From assembly GCA_002102555.1 (NCBI GenBank), contig MCFL01000073.1, positions 1 to 64,000 on the forward strand: 64,000 nucleotides of DNA, written 5' to 3'. The DNA comes from Catenaria anguillulae PL171 (lineage: Eukaryota; Blastocladiomycota; Blastocladiomycetes; Blastocladiales; Catenariaceae). The notes below the pieces were generated by a model. The model did not search any database and was not told where the DNA came from. It saw only the letters and a program-made list of their open reading frames with translations. Numbering within the stretch: position 1 is the stretch's first letter; each line of letters begins with the position of its first letter. This document shows, in pieces, positions 36,374-46,928 of this stretch. Made by a program: the position numbers and the translations under genes.

Positions 36374-37168
36374 TCAGAAAGCCAGCAATCCACGTCTTCT
36401 ACTCTTCCCGAATGCGCCAACTTTCCAGCCAGAATGCACCACCTTCCACCTCGCCGACGGATTCAACTGCACCAACAACCTTGTGAGGCCTGGAGTCGCT
36501 CGCAAACCTTGTACCAACACACCAACTCCATGAGGCACATTGGACCTGCCACCGCGTTGGCATTTGCGATTTCCAAGCAGTCTGACTTTGAACACCATCC
36601 CCTTCCACCCGTCCACCACCCGCAAAATGGCCGCAACCAAGACTCGGCTTTCCGCCACACGCACATCCCAGGGAACCGATAGCGTCACTTTGGCCACATT
36701 GCCCTGCGGCATGGCAACATAATCCTGGCTGGCCAACGCACGCCACACGTCCGTGCGCTCGCGGCTATACTCCAACACTATGTCCTCGCGCGCACACACG
36801 TCCATGGATCCTACCATGGATTCCCCGCTTCCCATGTACATGGACCCAATTAACGGCCGTTGCAGTTGAATGGTCGGCCCATGTGACGACGAAAAGTCGT
36901 GCGCCAACAACGCTTCGAGTGCTGTGGGACACCGCACGCCTGTGAGCAGGAGCAACTTGAGTGATGGGTGGGCAAGAAGCGTGGGCAATCCGTCAACGTG
37001 GTCCACGTCCAGATCCAATTGAGTCAAGTTTGGTGCAATGGCGGGCAGGTGCGTCACATCCACGTGGCCGATTTTCGCTAGCAGCAGCATGTTTTGCAGG
37101 CGGGCCAACGGCGGCGAGGCGGACGGGAATGTAAATGAGCTTGATTTTGCGAGCGAGAAGGGAATCAT
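36374..37168 (-). CDS. F-box/LRR-like family protein, N-terminally incomplete
   Basis: A single frame of about 264 residues starting at the first in-frame ATG (37168); the frame opens after a stop just upstream and no F-box is present. The N-terminal half has leucine-rich repeat phrasing (LPAIAPNLTQLDLDVDHVDG, HPSLKLLLLTGVRCPT). The C-terminal half, WRALASQDYVAMPQGNVAKV through GWKGMVFKVRLLGN, is clearly related to the small gene at 52836-53216 and weakly to the end of the gene at 39178-41169. The start abuts a tandem duplication, so the 5' part may have been lost. Function unknown; F-box proteins of this build recruit substrates to SCF ubiquitin ligases. Confidence 0.55.
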   Translation of the reverse strand: MIPFSLAKSSSFTFPSASPPLARLQNMLLLAKIGHVDVTHLPAIAPNLTQLDLDVDHVDGLPTLLAHPSLKLLLLTGVRCPTALEALLAHDFSSSHGPTIQLQRPLIGSMYMGSGESMVGSMDVCAREDIVLEYSRERTDVWRALASQDYVAMPQGNVAKVTLSVPWDVRVAESRVLVAAILRVVDGWKGMVFKVRLLGNRKCQRGGRSNVPHGVGVLVQGLRATPGLTRLLVQLNPSARWKVVHSGWKVGAFGKSRRRGLLAF

Positions 37169-37172
37169 CAAA

Positions 37173-37404
37173 TCAAACACTTCTTTAAGGGAAAAGGGTC
37201 AATTTGTCTGATTGGTCGGCGCGTCCATTGTTCAACGCCAGCACCACCCCCTCGGACCGCTCCCCATCGCCCAGAGAATCAAATCAAATCAATCAATCAA
37301 ACACTTCTTTAAGGGAAAAGGGTCAATTTGTCTGATTGGTCGGCGCGTCCATTGTTCAACGCCAGCACCACCCCCTCGGACCGCTCCCCATCGCCCAGAG
37401 AATA
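37173..37404. repeat. Tandem direct duplication, unit 124 bp
   Basis: The segment starting AAACACTTCTTTAAGGGAAA at 37175 recurs at 37299, with about 100 bases identical through CCCCATCGCCCAGAGAAT (ends about 37279 and 37403). The spacer is AATC-rich (37276-37298). Near-perfect identity implies a recent event. It lies between the incomplete F-box-family gene and the Helitron relic. Confidence 0.95.
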
Positions 37405-37659
37405 CTTGCTTAAACCAATCGGCGTCCCACAGATCGGACCGCCGCTTCTGCCGATCTCCTTCCCTCCCATTCCCCACCATCCCATCTCGACGTGTCTCAG
37501 TGATGGATTGCCCGCAACTTCTCGGCCAAGATCTACATGGCCAACTCCCGTCCATCCGTAGCCTGCTGCCAGAATTCTTGCGACGCTCTCCTGCTCCTCC
37601 TCTGCCGCCGCCGCCGCCTGCACCCGCACCCTGGCCACAGAATCCACCTCCCCTCGACC

Positions 37660-38985
37660 AGGAATGTTGTCGAGTTACAGAAGCGTGGCCTTCCACATGC
37701 GCATATCCTGGTTGTCCTTGCCGAGGATTCGCAGCCCCTGGATCCTTCCATGTTTGATGCGTTTACTGCGCGAGATCAATGTGATGCTTGGTCGGCATGG
37801 GAAGAGTCTTGCCGACTTCCCGCCATTTCCCATTCCACCGCCAGTACAAGCTGGTGCTCCCGCACGCAATGCACTTATTCAAGAACAACAATCCCTGTGC
37901 ACCCCTGACTTGGCCGATTTTCTTGAGCTCAACCTGCCGAGGCTGAATGCGGATCAGCGCGCGGTGTTAAACGCAGTTTCCACTGCGGTTTTGTCGGATC
38001 AGTCTGCTGTGTTCTTCGTTGATGGACCTGGCGGGACAGGTAAAACGTACACGTACAAGTTACTGTTGGCTCACCTCCTCTCAGAAGGCCGGATTGTCCT
38101 TGCAATGGCTTTTTCCGGTATCGCTGCTACTTTGTTGCTGGGTGGACGAACTGCGCACTCGCGGCTGAAAATTCCCTTGTCCTTGGATGCGAATTCGACG
38201 TGCAAGATTCCAAAGCAAAGCGCTCATGGCGAGCTGATTCGGGCCGCGTCCGCAATTGTTTGGGATGAAGCGGCCATGATTCACCAGCATCCGTTTGAGG
38301 CGGTTGATCGGACTTTGCGTGATGTGCGCGGCGTGCCTGATGTACCGTTTGGAGGCATGGTCGTTGTGTTTGGTGGGAATTTCCGGCAGACGTTGCCTGT
38401 CGTTCCAAGGGGCGGGCTGGCAGAAACCGTGTCTGCATGCATCAAACGGTTGCCCCGCTGGCAACATGTCACGACGTTGCGTTTGACGGTCAACATGCGA
38501 GTCCAGCAGGCAAGCTCCAACAAAGAGACAAGTGCCAGCGATATCCGTGAGTTCGCCGATTGGCTGTTGCACGTTGGCGATTTAGCATTGCCTCTGATTC
38601 GTTTCGTCTATTTGAACCTCAACAAACGCCTCACAGAGGCAAGCATCCAGAGTGGTGCTTCCAACTCTTGGCTTGCAGAACGGTGTGCCCTTGCGCCGCT
38701 CAACTAAAACGTCCGCGTTATCAACAATGCCACGATTCAGTCGCTCCCTGGGACTCGGCGCTCGCACGTGTATCGCAGAGCGGATACTTGCGCTGATGCC
38801 CTTCGAGCTGGCGCCGATGCGCCTTATCCCACGGAATTCCTAAACACACTTCAGTACCCTGGTATGCCACCTCATCACTTGGAACTCAATCCAGGTGTGC
38901 ATGTGGTCTTGATGAGGAATCTTGATCCGAATGCGGGACTTTGCTCTGGAACGCGTATGGTTGTAGTCCAGTGTGCGTCTTGGGT
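37660..38985 (+). mobile_element. Helitron relic: Rep (HUH) fragment joined to PIF1-type helicase
   Basis: Frame 1 at about 37668-37740 reads VVELQKRGLPHAHILVVLAE, the HxH metal motif of the Helitron Rep nickase. The next frame continues at once with helicase sequence: LREINVMLGRHGKSLADFPP, LNADQRAVLNAV, Walker A DGPGGTGKTYTY, GIAATLLLGGRTAHSR, Walker B VWDEAAMIH, GGNFRQTLPVVPRGG and LRLTVNMRV. The parts normally between Rep and helicase are missing. A TAA at 38705-38707 interrupts the frame, which then resumes with NVRVINNATIQSLPG and GVHVVLMRNLDPNAGLCSGT. So it is a non-autonomous, internally deleted and broken copy. The terminal TC and CTRR ends were not located. Confidence 0.88.
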
Positions 38986-39177
38986 GGTTTACAGCTACAT
39001 CCTGTGTGGCACAAGTGCTGGGTCATACATATTATTCCGTGCATTAAGCGCTGCGTGTCTTGCCGTTCGCAAATCCTCGGGATGAAGTGGTGATTGTTGT
39101 GTATCATGAGGTTTTGTGAAGTGCGCCGGTGCAGGACAGTACATGTACACATGTATTGACATCTATCGTGGAAACCG

Positions 39178-41169
39178 TCATGTGATTGGGAGTCCACAAC
39201 GTGGCGGGTTTCCGCTAGTCTGGACGAGGCCAAACGTGACGAGTTGAGAGGCAAACGACGACGAGGCGATTTGGAGCCACAGGTCTTGGGTAAACTGGTG
39301 CTGTGGGTCTGCCATGTAGTCACCCATGAGAACGAGCTTGGTGAGGCGGGGAAAGGATGCAAAAGGGAGGGTGGAAATAAAGAGCTCGATGCTGATGGTG
39401 AGATCGGTGAGGTTGGCACAGGTCACAGTGGTCGGAAACACGCTGTCCGATAAGGGATGCACATGGCCCAAGCGCAACTTTTCGAGATGCGGCAAAGCAA
39501 TCACCTCTGCCAGTGCTTCAAGGGAAATGTGAGTCCACACGAGAAAGTTGCGAACTGATTCAACAACCTCAAACGTTCGCAGCCTGGATCCGATTCGTGA
39601 ATATGGGATTGGCGGGATTTCAGAATTGTGGCCGGGATGGCCCATCATGGCTTCGGTTGACCATACGTCCACGACCAATTTTAGGTCCTCGAGAGCAGTA
39701 AACATGTCGCCGGAATCCCAGCACGGCTCGGCGGACGCGAGGTCAAACATGAATCCGAGCACATAGTTGGACGTTGTCCAAGACGTGAGAGCTGGTGCGC
39801 GCATCGGCACACATCCCGAGGCAAAGGAGTGGATTTCGAAGTCGGTGACAAGGGTTTGCAATGCTGGGTGGTTGACGAGCGCGTACCAAGCCTTGTGGCA
39901 ATATGAGTGGTTGCCGTGCAGCCCTAGATGCCGAAGGCGCGGCCAATGAGCAAGTGTCGTTGGAATAATGTCTTGGTCGTGAAAGAGGCCGTCTTGAAAC
40001 ACGAAGGCGGATTGGAGGTTTGGGGCAAATCGCGGTGGACATGGCGACGGATGTGTCGAGATCACGTCCAGGGTGGATACGTGGGGATACATGGCCAAGA
40101 GCTGACCCAAGAGGTCGCTGCAAAGCGTGTCGTAATCTTGCGCTTCATTTGCGCATCGATCGGAAGACAAGGTGAGCGACAGTGTCTTGACGTGCTGGGA
40201 TGGGATGCTGACCAGAAACGGGAGTTTCAGATGCCAGTCAAATTTGGGACCAGCAGTGTCAACAGCATCGTCCTTGGTACCCAGGCAGTGCAATAGGTTG
40301 ATGATACCGGTGTGCAAGTACAGTGTCGTGACGAGATGAAGCGGGTATTGGACGAGAACGAGACCATTGATGATCTTGACCTGAGTGCACGAGAATTGGG
40401 TCCAAGGGCATCGGTGAGCGACAAGAAATCACGCTTTGTCAATACAGATGACAGTTGACGGAAGAACAGTGCGTACCTCGACCGACACAGAGGATGCAGA
40501 ATTGGACTCTGTATCATCATAATCATCCACCAACAAGCAAGTGGCGGACTTTTGAATCACCTCCACCAGGTCGTCTTCACCAACCGAGTCTAATGCCTGT
40601 TCATTCGACGCCAACGACGCCAAAAACAACTTGCCGTCAAGGACCACAAACGGAAACACCTCGGGCACCTCGGTCACTTGTGCAATCCTCTGATCCCGAT
40701 CCAAATGCGCCTTGCTGCATGCCTTGTCCATGTCCGCTCCACACCACCCAGGAATCACCCGGCTGGCCGCAGCAATCCGTTCTCGGTCGACCATATAGCG
40801 GCAATTGTCATACCGAGCCAGTTCAGGCATGTCCTTGAAGGCCTCTGCGGGAAAAGGTGGATATTCCGGCAGCGTATAACAGTCGTGTGCTGCCGCTTCA
40901 CGCAAAGCAATCGACAGGGTGCCGTAAATGAACGGTCGAGCAGCCATGTAGGCCGCCTTGTTGACGTGTGCAAGCTGCAAGAGGTTGTCACGCGAAGAGG
41001 CAATCTCGGCTGGCTTCTCCAGCGCTGAGGTGGCGGCCGCGGGCGTAAAGACGAATTGAGTGAGCGGTGCAGTTACCAAGCCAAAGATGATGGTCCAGAG
41101 CTCGATGGGCAACTCGGGCGCGTAGCGAGGCGCGATGATGGCCGTCAAGTCGCCAGCAGCCAATGCCAA
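39178..41169 (-). CDS. F-box/LRR-like protein
   Basis: Likely substrate receptor of an SCF-type ubiquitin ligase (inference from domain order). Exons about 41169-40477 and 40380-39178 (96-nt intron, GTACGC donor) give about 631 residues in phase. The N-terminus has YAPELPIELWTIIFGLVTAP, an F-box-like start, followed by LLQLAHVNKAAYMAARPFIY, typical of fungal F-box proteins. The rest has irregular leucine-rich repeats (LRTFEVVESV, HLEKLRLGHVHPL, NLTDLTISIELFI, RLTKLVLMGDYM). The start codon is uncertain: no in-frame ATG precedes the F-box, and an out-of-frame ATG peptide at about 41270 suggests a missed first exon. The C-terminal phrase LWLQIASSSFASQLVTFGLV aligns loosely with the other two family members here. 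Confidence 0.65.
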
Positions 41170-41897
41170 CGCCGAAGACGAAACGAGATAGAGCCGTCTG
41201 ATGGTGCGGGGACGTTTGGGATTATCGACGAAGACATGATAATTTCGTGCAAATGCGAGGGGTTCATGATGAATGCTCGTGGCCGTGGGATCCAGGCGGG
41301 TCGGCGAGAAACTTATACCGCCAGCTTCTGCTATTCAAACAGGGTCAAGAAATCGCCCGGTTCGGGTTACGCTGCACCGCACAGTCCCACAACGGGCGTG
41401 CGAACCAACTCTGGCACCATGACGGGGTTGCTCACAGGACCTTTCTTGTTTCCAATGCCAGCACGGCGGTGGTTCGACCTCACGCAGAAGCAAACAAATG
41501 CCAAGCGAGGCGCGCAAATTTGCCAGAGCGTGGAATGATCATGGTGGCACCTCTCTAGTATAGTAGCTACAGTGAGGAGACAGACTGAGAAGAGGTGCTG
41601 CAAGGGTCGCATGAGTACCTCCTACGTTGGACAGGACACCATAGGATTGCGACTACGTATTGGTCGTGGCCCTGGAAACGTGGGTGGAGTTGACGGAAGA
41701 CGTGACAATCCTCATGACGCAGTTGAGCTCTCATGCCATGGCTTGACAGCACCATCCATTATGGACAGAATCCACGAAGAATCTTCGCCTTGGTCTACCC
41801 GCGTGCCAAGACAACGGCATTTAAATAAGGCAACTGAAAAGACGACCAACAACACGTCACTTTCAACGAGCAACAAAATCGCCTCGCGTCTGCTGCC
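41170..41897. other. Intergenic, 728 bases
   Basis: Possible first exon of the F-box gene near 41190-41275 on the minus strand. Otherwise no gene seen; small frames here are compositional. Confidence 0.35.
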
Positions 41898-42909
41898 TCA
41901 ATGATCACCGCTCGATGGCCTTCTTGGCAATCCGCTCGCGGCATGCCCCACGCCATGTGCGGGCGGCGGGGGTCGAATCGCCGGTTTCGGAGGCAATCCC
42001 GCGGCGTTCACGGGACTGCTGGTGCCGGTACTTGGGTTGGTGCTCCCAGTACCGCTGCCGCTGCCACCGCCGCCACCAACGGCGGGACTGTGCGGGCGCG
42101 AGGATGGAGCAGGGGGAAGGCCCGCCGCATTGTGCGGCGTGTTAAGATGATGGTGCGCTTGGTGGCGCTGAGAGGGAGGAATAGGCAAGTTTGGTGATCG
42201 GCCGGGGGTTGGCGCGGGAGCAGTTCCGGGCTGCGATTGGTGGTTGTGCGGGTCGTGTGCAGCGGGGGCCACAGGGGCGACGGGAGAGTGTGTTTGTGGG
42301 CGTGGCGCTCGGGTTGGCGAGGGCTGGGAGGAACGCACCGGTGAGCCCGCAGCGGCGGCAGCAGAGCGTGATGGGCTGGCGGTGGTAGACACGCGTAACG
42401 GAGAGACGTTGGCACTCTTGGGCGCGTGGGACTGGTCATGAGACGCGGCCAGCATGCCATCGGTGACTTGTAGGTGCTGGTGTTGATGTGGTGCGGGAGC
42501 ATCGACATCCATGGCGGCGCCGTTGGATTGCAGGTCCAAAGGAGCAGAAGCAGCCGAGTCGGCCATGACAATGTCCGTGTCCGCCGGTTGTTGCTGGACA
42601 TCTTGATCTCGGGCCTTGAATGGGTAAGCTGAATCCGCAGGGTCGCCCTGTGTTTCTGCAACAGGTTCCGGAGCCGGTTCGGGTTCGGGTTCGGGTTCGG
42701 GTTCTGGAGCAGGCTCGGGCTCGTCAAAGACAATTGGGACCTGCGTCTTGACCCATTTGCCAACAAGGAACTGTGTGCCGTCGACGGGGACGAGCGCGCG
42801 CTCCCTGGAAGGTCGGGAGTGAGTGAGTAGGGTGTGCAGGGGTTGGCTCTCAGAACGAGGCACAAGGGAAATCCAAATACCATTTGGTGGTGAGTTGCAC
42901 AGAGTACAT
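41898..42909 (-). CDS. Proline/alanine-rich protein with BCL7-like N-terminus
   Basis: Exons 42909-42881 (only 29 nt) and 42804-41898 give 311 residues. The start MYSVQLTTKW joins to ERALVPVDGTQFLVGKWVKT across a phase 2 intron. The phrase K-W-E-(x)-V-x-V-x-x-T-(x)-K-W-V resembles the conserved N-terminal region of BCL7 proteins, subunits of animal SWI/SNF remodellers. A Glu-Pro dipeptide run follows (GGTTCG-type repeat at about 42677-42720). The remaining 230 residues are disordered, rich in Pro, Ala, Ser, His and Gly, with two copies of an NAAGLPP motif. The tiny first exon makes the model fragile. Function unassigned beyond the resemblance. Confidence 0.5.
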
Positions 42910-43344
42910 GCTGCTTGATTGCTTGTGCTATTTTGTTCCCCCACCGCGATGTGTCGCTGATATACTGATACGGAATGCGTCTTTCAAGTGACTTCTCTCC
43001 ATGCATGTCATCAACACCGATGATACTTATGCCTTCGATTGGAATCCATGATTGCTGAACGCGAATCGGCGGCCGCCACCGCCGATCCAACCGGCCACTT
43101 CACTACCTAAACTGCACTTTGGATCGCAGGCTATCGGATTGGATTCACATTTCACATTTAAGTATCAATGTAACAAATTGTGCACACATTGGCCGCCGCC
43201 AATCCACGCAAACCTTCCGATTCCTTCCCAGAAACCCTACACCGCCCCCTCACCCGCTACTCACACCGACTCTCAACCATGGCCGGAGGTCGCAACGGTT
43301 TGTCGCCGTCCACTTGATGAGACTGCGAGTAACTTCACTCCATC
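42910..43344. other. Divergent promoter region
   Basis: 435 bases between the BCL7-like gene and the complex I subunit gene. No specific element seen. Confidence 0.4.
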
Positions 43345-43696
43345 ATGGCCCACTTACACATTTTGCGCATGGCCGCACACCTCTTCCCAGCTGTCAAAAC
43401 CGATCCCGCCATTGAGGCATGGGCGCACATGCGCGAAAACACCGAGCACCAGTTCCGCTTGACCCCGCGCACCCTGCGCATTGGCGCCGTGCTCTTGCTC
43501 GCCACCCCGTTTGTGCTCTACAAGGTGTCGGTAGCTGGCGACGTACGTCAGTCACATTGAATCGGGCAACCCCCTTCCCCCCACCTCGCTGGGTTTGTGA
43601 GCTCACTTGTGTCTGTTTGCGCCGTTATTGCATCATCCAATCCAGAACTACCTCAAGAAGCAGCAAGTGTTCAAGGCAAAGCCTGCTGAAGAGTAA
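43345..43696 (+). CDS. Small complex I subunit, NDUFB4/B15-like
   Basis: Accessory membrane-arm subunit of NADH:ubiquinone oxidoreductase. Exons 43345-43542 and 43646-43696 (103-nt intron, GTACGT donor) give 82 residues. DPAIEAWAHMRENTEHQFRL followed by TPRTLRI and a single transmembrane stretch (GAVLLLATPFVLYKVSV), then a basic tail NYLKKQQVFKAKPAEE, matches the pattern of B15-type subunits in fungi. The start could also be the next ATG at 43369, giving 74 residues. Recognition rests on the DPxxExWxxMRExTxxxFRxTPR pattern; moderately sure. Confidence 0.7.
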
Positions 43697-44225
43697 TCGC
43701 TGGCCGTGCCCATGCACAGCTTCGTCTGTGACCGTTCTTTCAAGTTTCCTTCCTTCTTGTTTGTGACCAAGTACAATTTAAAATTCCCTTCGCTCTTTAC
43801 GTCTTAATGGTCCATCGCATGCCAGCGAACGCCTCGAGTTGCGCATAAAACATTGATGGACGCTTGCCGTTTCGGTCTGGTCGGCTGTCGCGAATTGGTT
43901 GCTTCTGCGCTGTTGGCGACACTGTAGCATCTGAATGTTGACATTTGCCAGCACCCTGGCAAGCAACACTTTATCGGTTGACTCTCTCTAACACATTTAA
44001 ACATCCGCAGCAGTAGGCGTGTATGTATGCAATGTATAGGATATACCGAGCAAAGAGGGGGGAAGAGAGAAAAGCAAAGCAAAGGCAAAACAAATGAACA
44101 AAACTGAGAAAACACAGAACCTCGACAACCCATCTGGATGAATAAATAAATGACCATAGACCAGCCATACCACGATACACACAAATCACAGAGTCTACTC
44201 TCCGTGTCCACGTTAAGACACACAC
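43697..44225. other. Intergenic between convergent genes
   Basis: 529 bases; T-rich then A-rich, consistent with two 3' untranslated regions. No gene seen. Confidence 0.45.
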
Positions 44226-46469
44226 TCATGATCGCGACGGAGTCCCCGGTCCACTCTCGCCAATCCCCTGCTGCCCAACATGCCCGAGTCCCGCAGGCGA
44301 CGCCGTCCCATTTGCTACCCCCTTGGGTGACATGAGCCCCAAAGAATGCTCGGCCAACCTTGGCGTGGACCCCATATGCGGTGTGGACGATGCGGACGTT
44401 GCATCCGACCGGAGCTGGTCGGTCGACGTCGCGCCCGATGGCGGATTGGACGACGTGGACACACCAGGACCGGGTGGAACAGTCGCGTGTGGGTTTGGAG
44501 CGGCCGACGAGGGAGGAGGAGGAGCGGTGCCGTTTTGTTGGTCAATGAGCGAGGCCATTTTTTGCAGTGTTTCTGGGTTTCATGTGTGACAAGACGAGAT
44601 CAGTCAACCCATATGCGAAAAAAAAAAAAAAAAATTTAAGACAGGTGAGGAAAACGTACGAAGCGCGCCTAGATTCATGCCCTGCGAGTACAAGATGATA
44701 TCTTTCATGCAATTGACCACATCCGCAATCTACTTGCAGGCGTTGTTAGCTCACGTTTGCTCAAGTCCAAGTGTCAAGAAAACAAGGGCACATACCTCCA
44801 ACGCCCGCATCAACCTTACATGCACCCCATTCTCGTTTGCCACGGGCTCAGGCACACTCATGGCGGGCACGGGGACGGGCGGCGGCAAGGTGCGCAAGTT
44901 TGCGGCCTCCTCCTCTTCCTCCTTTTTCCTCTTGCGCGTTGTGCGTGTGGCCGACGTGGGCGGTGTCATTTCTGCCAGTTCACGTTTGACTGCTGCCGCA
45001 TACGCCTCGGCTGCAGTGGTCCACGCGCCTACGGCCTTTGCAATGGCCGCACGATCAATCGCCTCGTCAAACCGTTTCACGGCCAAGTCCCAAAACTCGA
45101 CTTTCCATGGATTGGCCATCAGCGGTGAAGATGAGGCGCCAGAAGCGTTTGTGTCGCGCGCAAACGTGACACGCAGTGCACAATACGACACCACGACTGA
45201 CCCGTCAAATTGTTGGATAAGCGTGCACGTTGGCAAGGTCACAACCATGGATCCCGTCGGCAGCTCGTGTTCCTGCGGCGTCGACGTGACTGCAAACGCC
45301 ATGTGCGACATGCCGCACAGGGCAAAGTGCAGCCAAAAGTACCGCGGAAGAAAGCCCGAGGGCAGGTCGAATTGCCGCGTTGTGGATTGCGGTTGGCCAG
45401 CCGCGGCGGCTGCAGCTGCGGCAGCCGACGACGAAGAGGATGGCGCGGTCGTGTATCGTAACGTGGCATTGGGCAGAAAGTGCCGCAGGACCATTTGTGA
45501 CCAGTGGGTCATGTCCTTGCCCACGGCGGGTGTGGGCGGCGAGTGGTCGGCAAGCACCATAAACAGTTTGGCCGAGGCCGACAGAGGGTGTGGGTATGGG
45601 AGTGAGGGGACATGTGATGGAGGTTGGATCGATGAAGGTGTCGAGGACATGGCGCGGAGTTGCTGTTGTTGTTGTTGTTGGTGGTGTGGCGGAGGTGGTG
45701 GCGGTGCAACATGTTGCGGTTGCGGCTGCGGTTGCGGTGTTGCTGAAGGTCGTGGCGGGACAAGCACGGAGCCCGCGCGTGAGGGTGGGCCCATTGGATT
45801 GGGCTGGAATTGGGGTTGTTGCTGGTGTGGTGGTGGTGGTGGTGGTGGTTGCTGGGGCTGCTGCACCATCATCATGCCAGAGTGCTGCTGCTGGATTTGC
45901 TGCTGTTGTTGTTGATGCAGGGCGGCGGCGTGCTGCTGCTGCTGCTGGAGCTGCATTTGCTGAGCGTGTTGTTGTTGCTGCAATTGTTGCTGCTGGTGCA
46001 TGGCAGCCATTTGCTGTTGCTGTTGCATCTGCTGCTGCTGAAGGACAGCATTGTGCTGAGCTTGAGCTTGCGCCTGTGCTTGAGCTTGTATCTGTGCTTG
46101 GGCCTGTGCTTGAGCTTGCGCTTGTTGCTGCTGCTGCTGCTGCAATTGCATCTGCATCTGCATTTGCTGTTGCAGCTGAGCCTGCTGTGCCGGATTCATG
46201 CCATTGCCGCCGCCGCCAGAACCGCCTCCTCCGGGACCCATGGACATGGTGGCACCCCCAGCAGCTGCGACGGCCATAGCCTGCTGTTGGTGTTGCTGCT
46301 GCTGGTAGTGTTGTTGCTGGAGCTGCTGCTGCTGTAAGTGTTGCTGCTGCTGCTGCTGAAACTGGACCTGGGCCTGGGCCTGAGCCTGGAGCTGCTGCTG
46401 TTGCTGCTGGTGCTGGTGGGCGGCCAGCAGCTGCAGCTGGTGGGGCGTGAGTTGCTGCTGCATTTGCAT
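44226..46469 (-). CDS. LIM-domain-binding protein (LDB/Adn1-like) with long polyglutamine tract
   Basis: Transcriptional adaptor: LDB1 in animals, Adn1-type regulators in fungi. Exons 46469-44796, 44729-44660 and 44572-44226 give 696 residues. About 270 residues of Gln-, Ala- and Pro-rich sequence come first (multiple runs, including alternating QA). The LIM-binding domain begins near SAKLFMVLADHSPPTP, with HWSQMVLRHFLPNATLRY, SGFLPRYFWLHFALCGMSHM and CTLIQQFDGSVVVSY. A basic KRKKEEEEEAANLR patch follows, then IADVVNCMKDIILYSQGMN across intron 2 and a disordered tail. Start at 46469 is the first ATG after a possible acceptor; upstream frame begins with TTG. The antisense strand has long Cys/Val frames that are only the mirror of the CAG-type repeats. 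Confidence 0.85.
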
Positions 46470-46928
46470 CACTGGGGCGAGAGTGCGTGCGTGTGTGCGG
46501 ATGCGAAACGATAGGACAAAGCAGCGATTGACGAGGGTACAAGGCAGAGTCACTTCATGAACCAAAGGGTAAAACAGGTGACCGAGAATGTACGGCGGCG
46601 TGCGTGTGAAGCGGCAGTGTGCTGTGACGAGTGCGTGCCTTGTGGCTGGGTGTACATGTGCGTGTGGATCAGTGCCATGTCAATACGGGTACATTGCCAT
46701 TGATACTCGTCGCCGTCCGTCGTTGGTGTGGCCGTGACGCAGAGTCGTGGTGGACGCGTGCCTGCCTTGACAGCATGACGGCGGCCTGCGTGGCCACACC
46801 AAGCCACCTGAGTAACACGGGACGCACGTGAGCTCGGCTGCGTCATTGTCCGATATCGATCAGCTGATCAAGTCCTGATCAAATCAAATACATACTGTAC
46901 AAGCAACGTAGAGGACATACGACATGAC
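46470..46928. other. Divergent promoter region, LDB-like gene / CCA1
   Basis: 459 bases between divergent genes. The CAG at 46471-46473 (minus strand CCCCAG) could be the acceptor of a 5' untranslated intron of the LDB-like gene. A TGCCA pentamer repeat starts at 46924 and overlaps the CCA1 start. Confidence 0.4.

Noticed and set aside
44677-46337. Long plus-strand frames rich in Cys/Gly/Val/Leu
   Set aside because: Mirror images of the CAG/CAA polyglutamine and proline codons of the LDB-like gene on the other strand.
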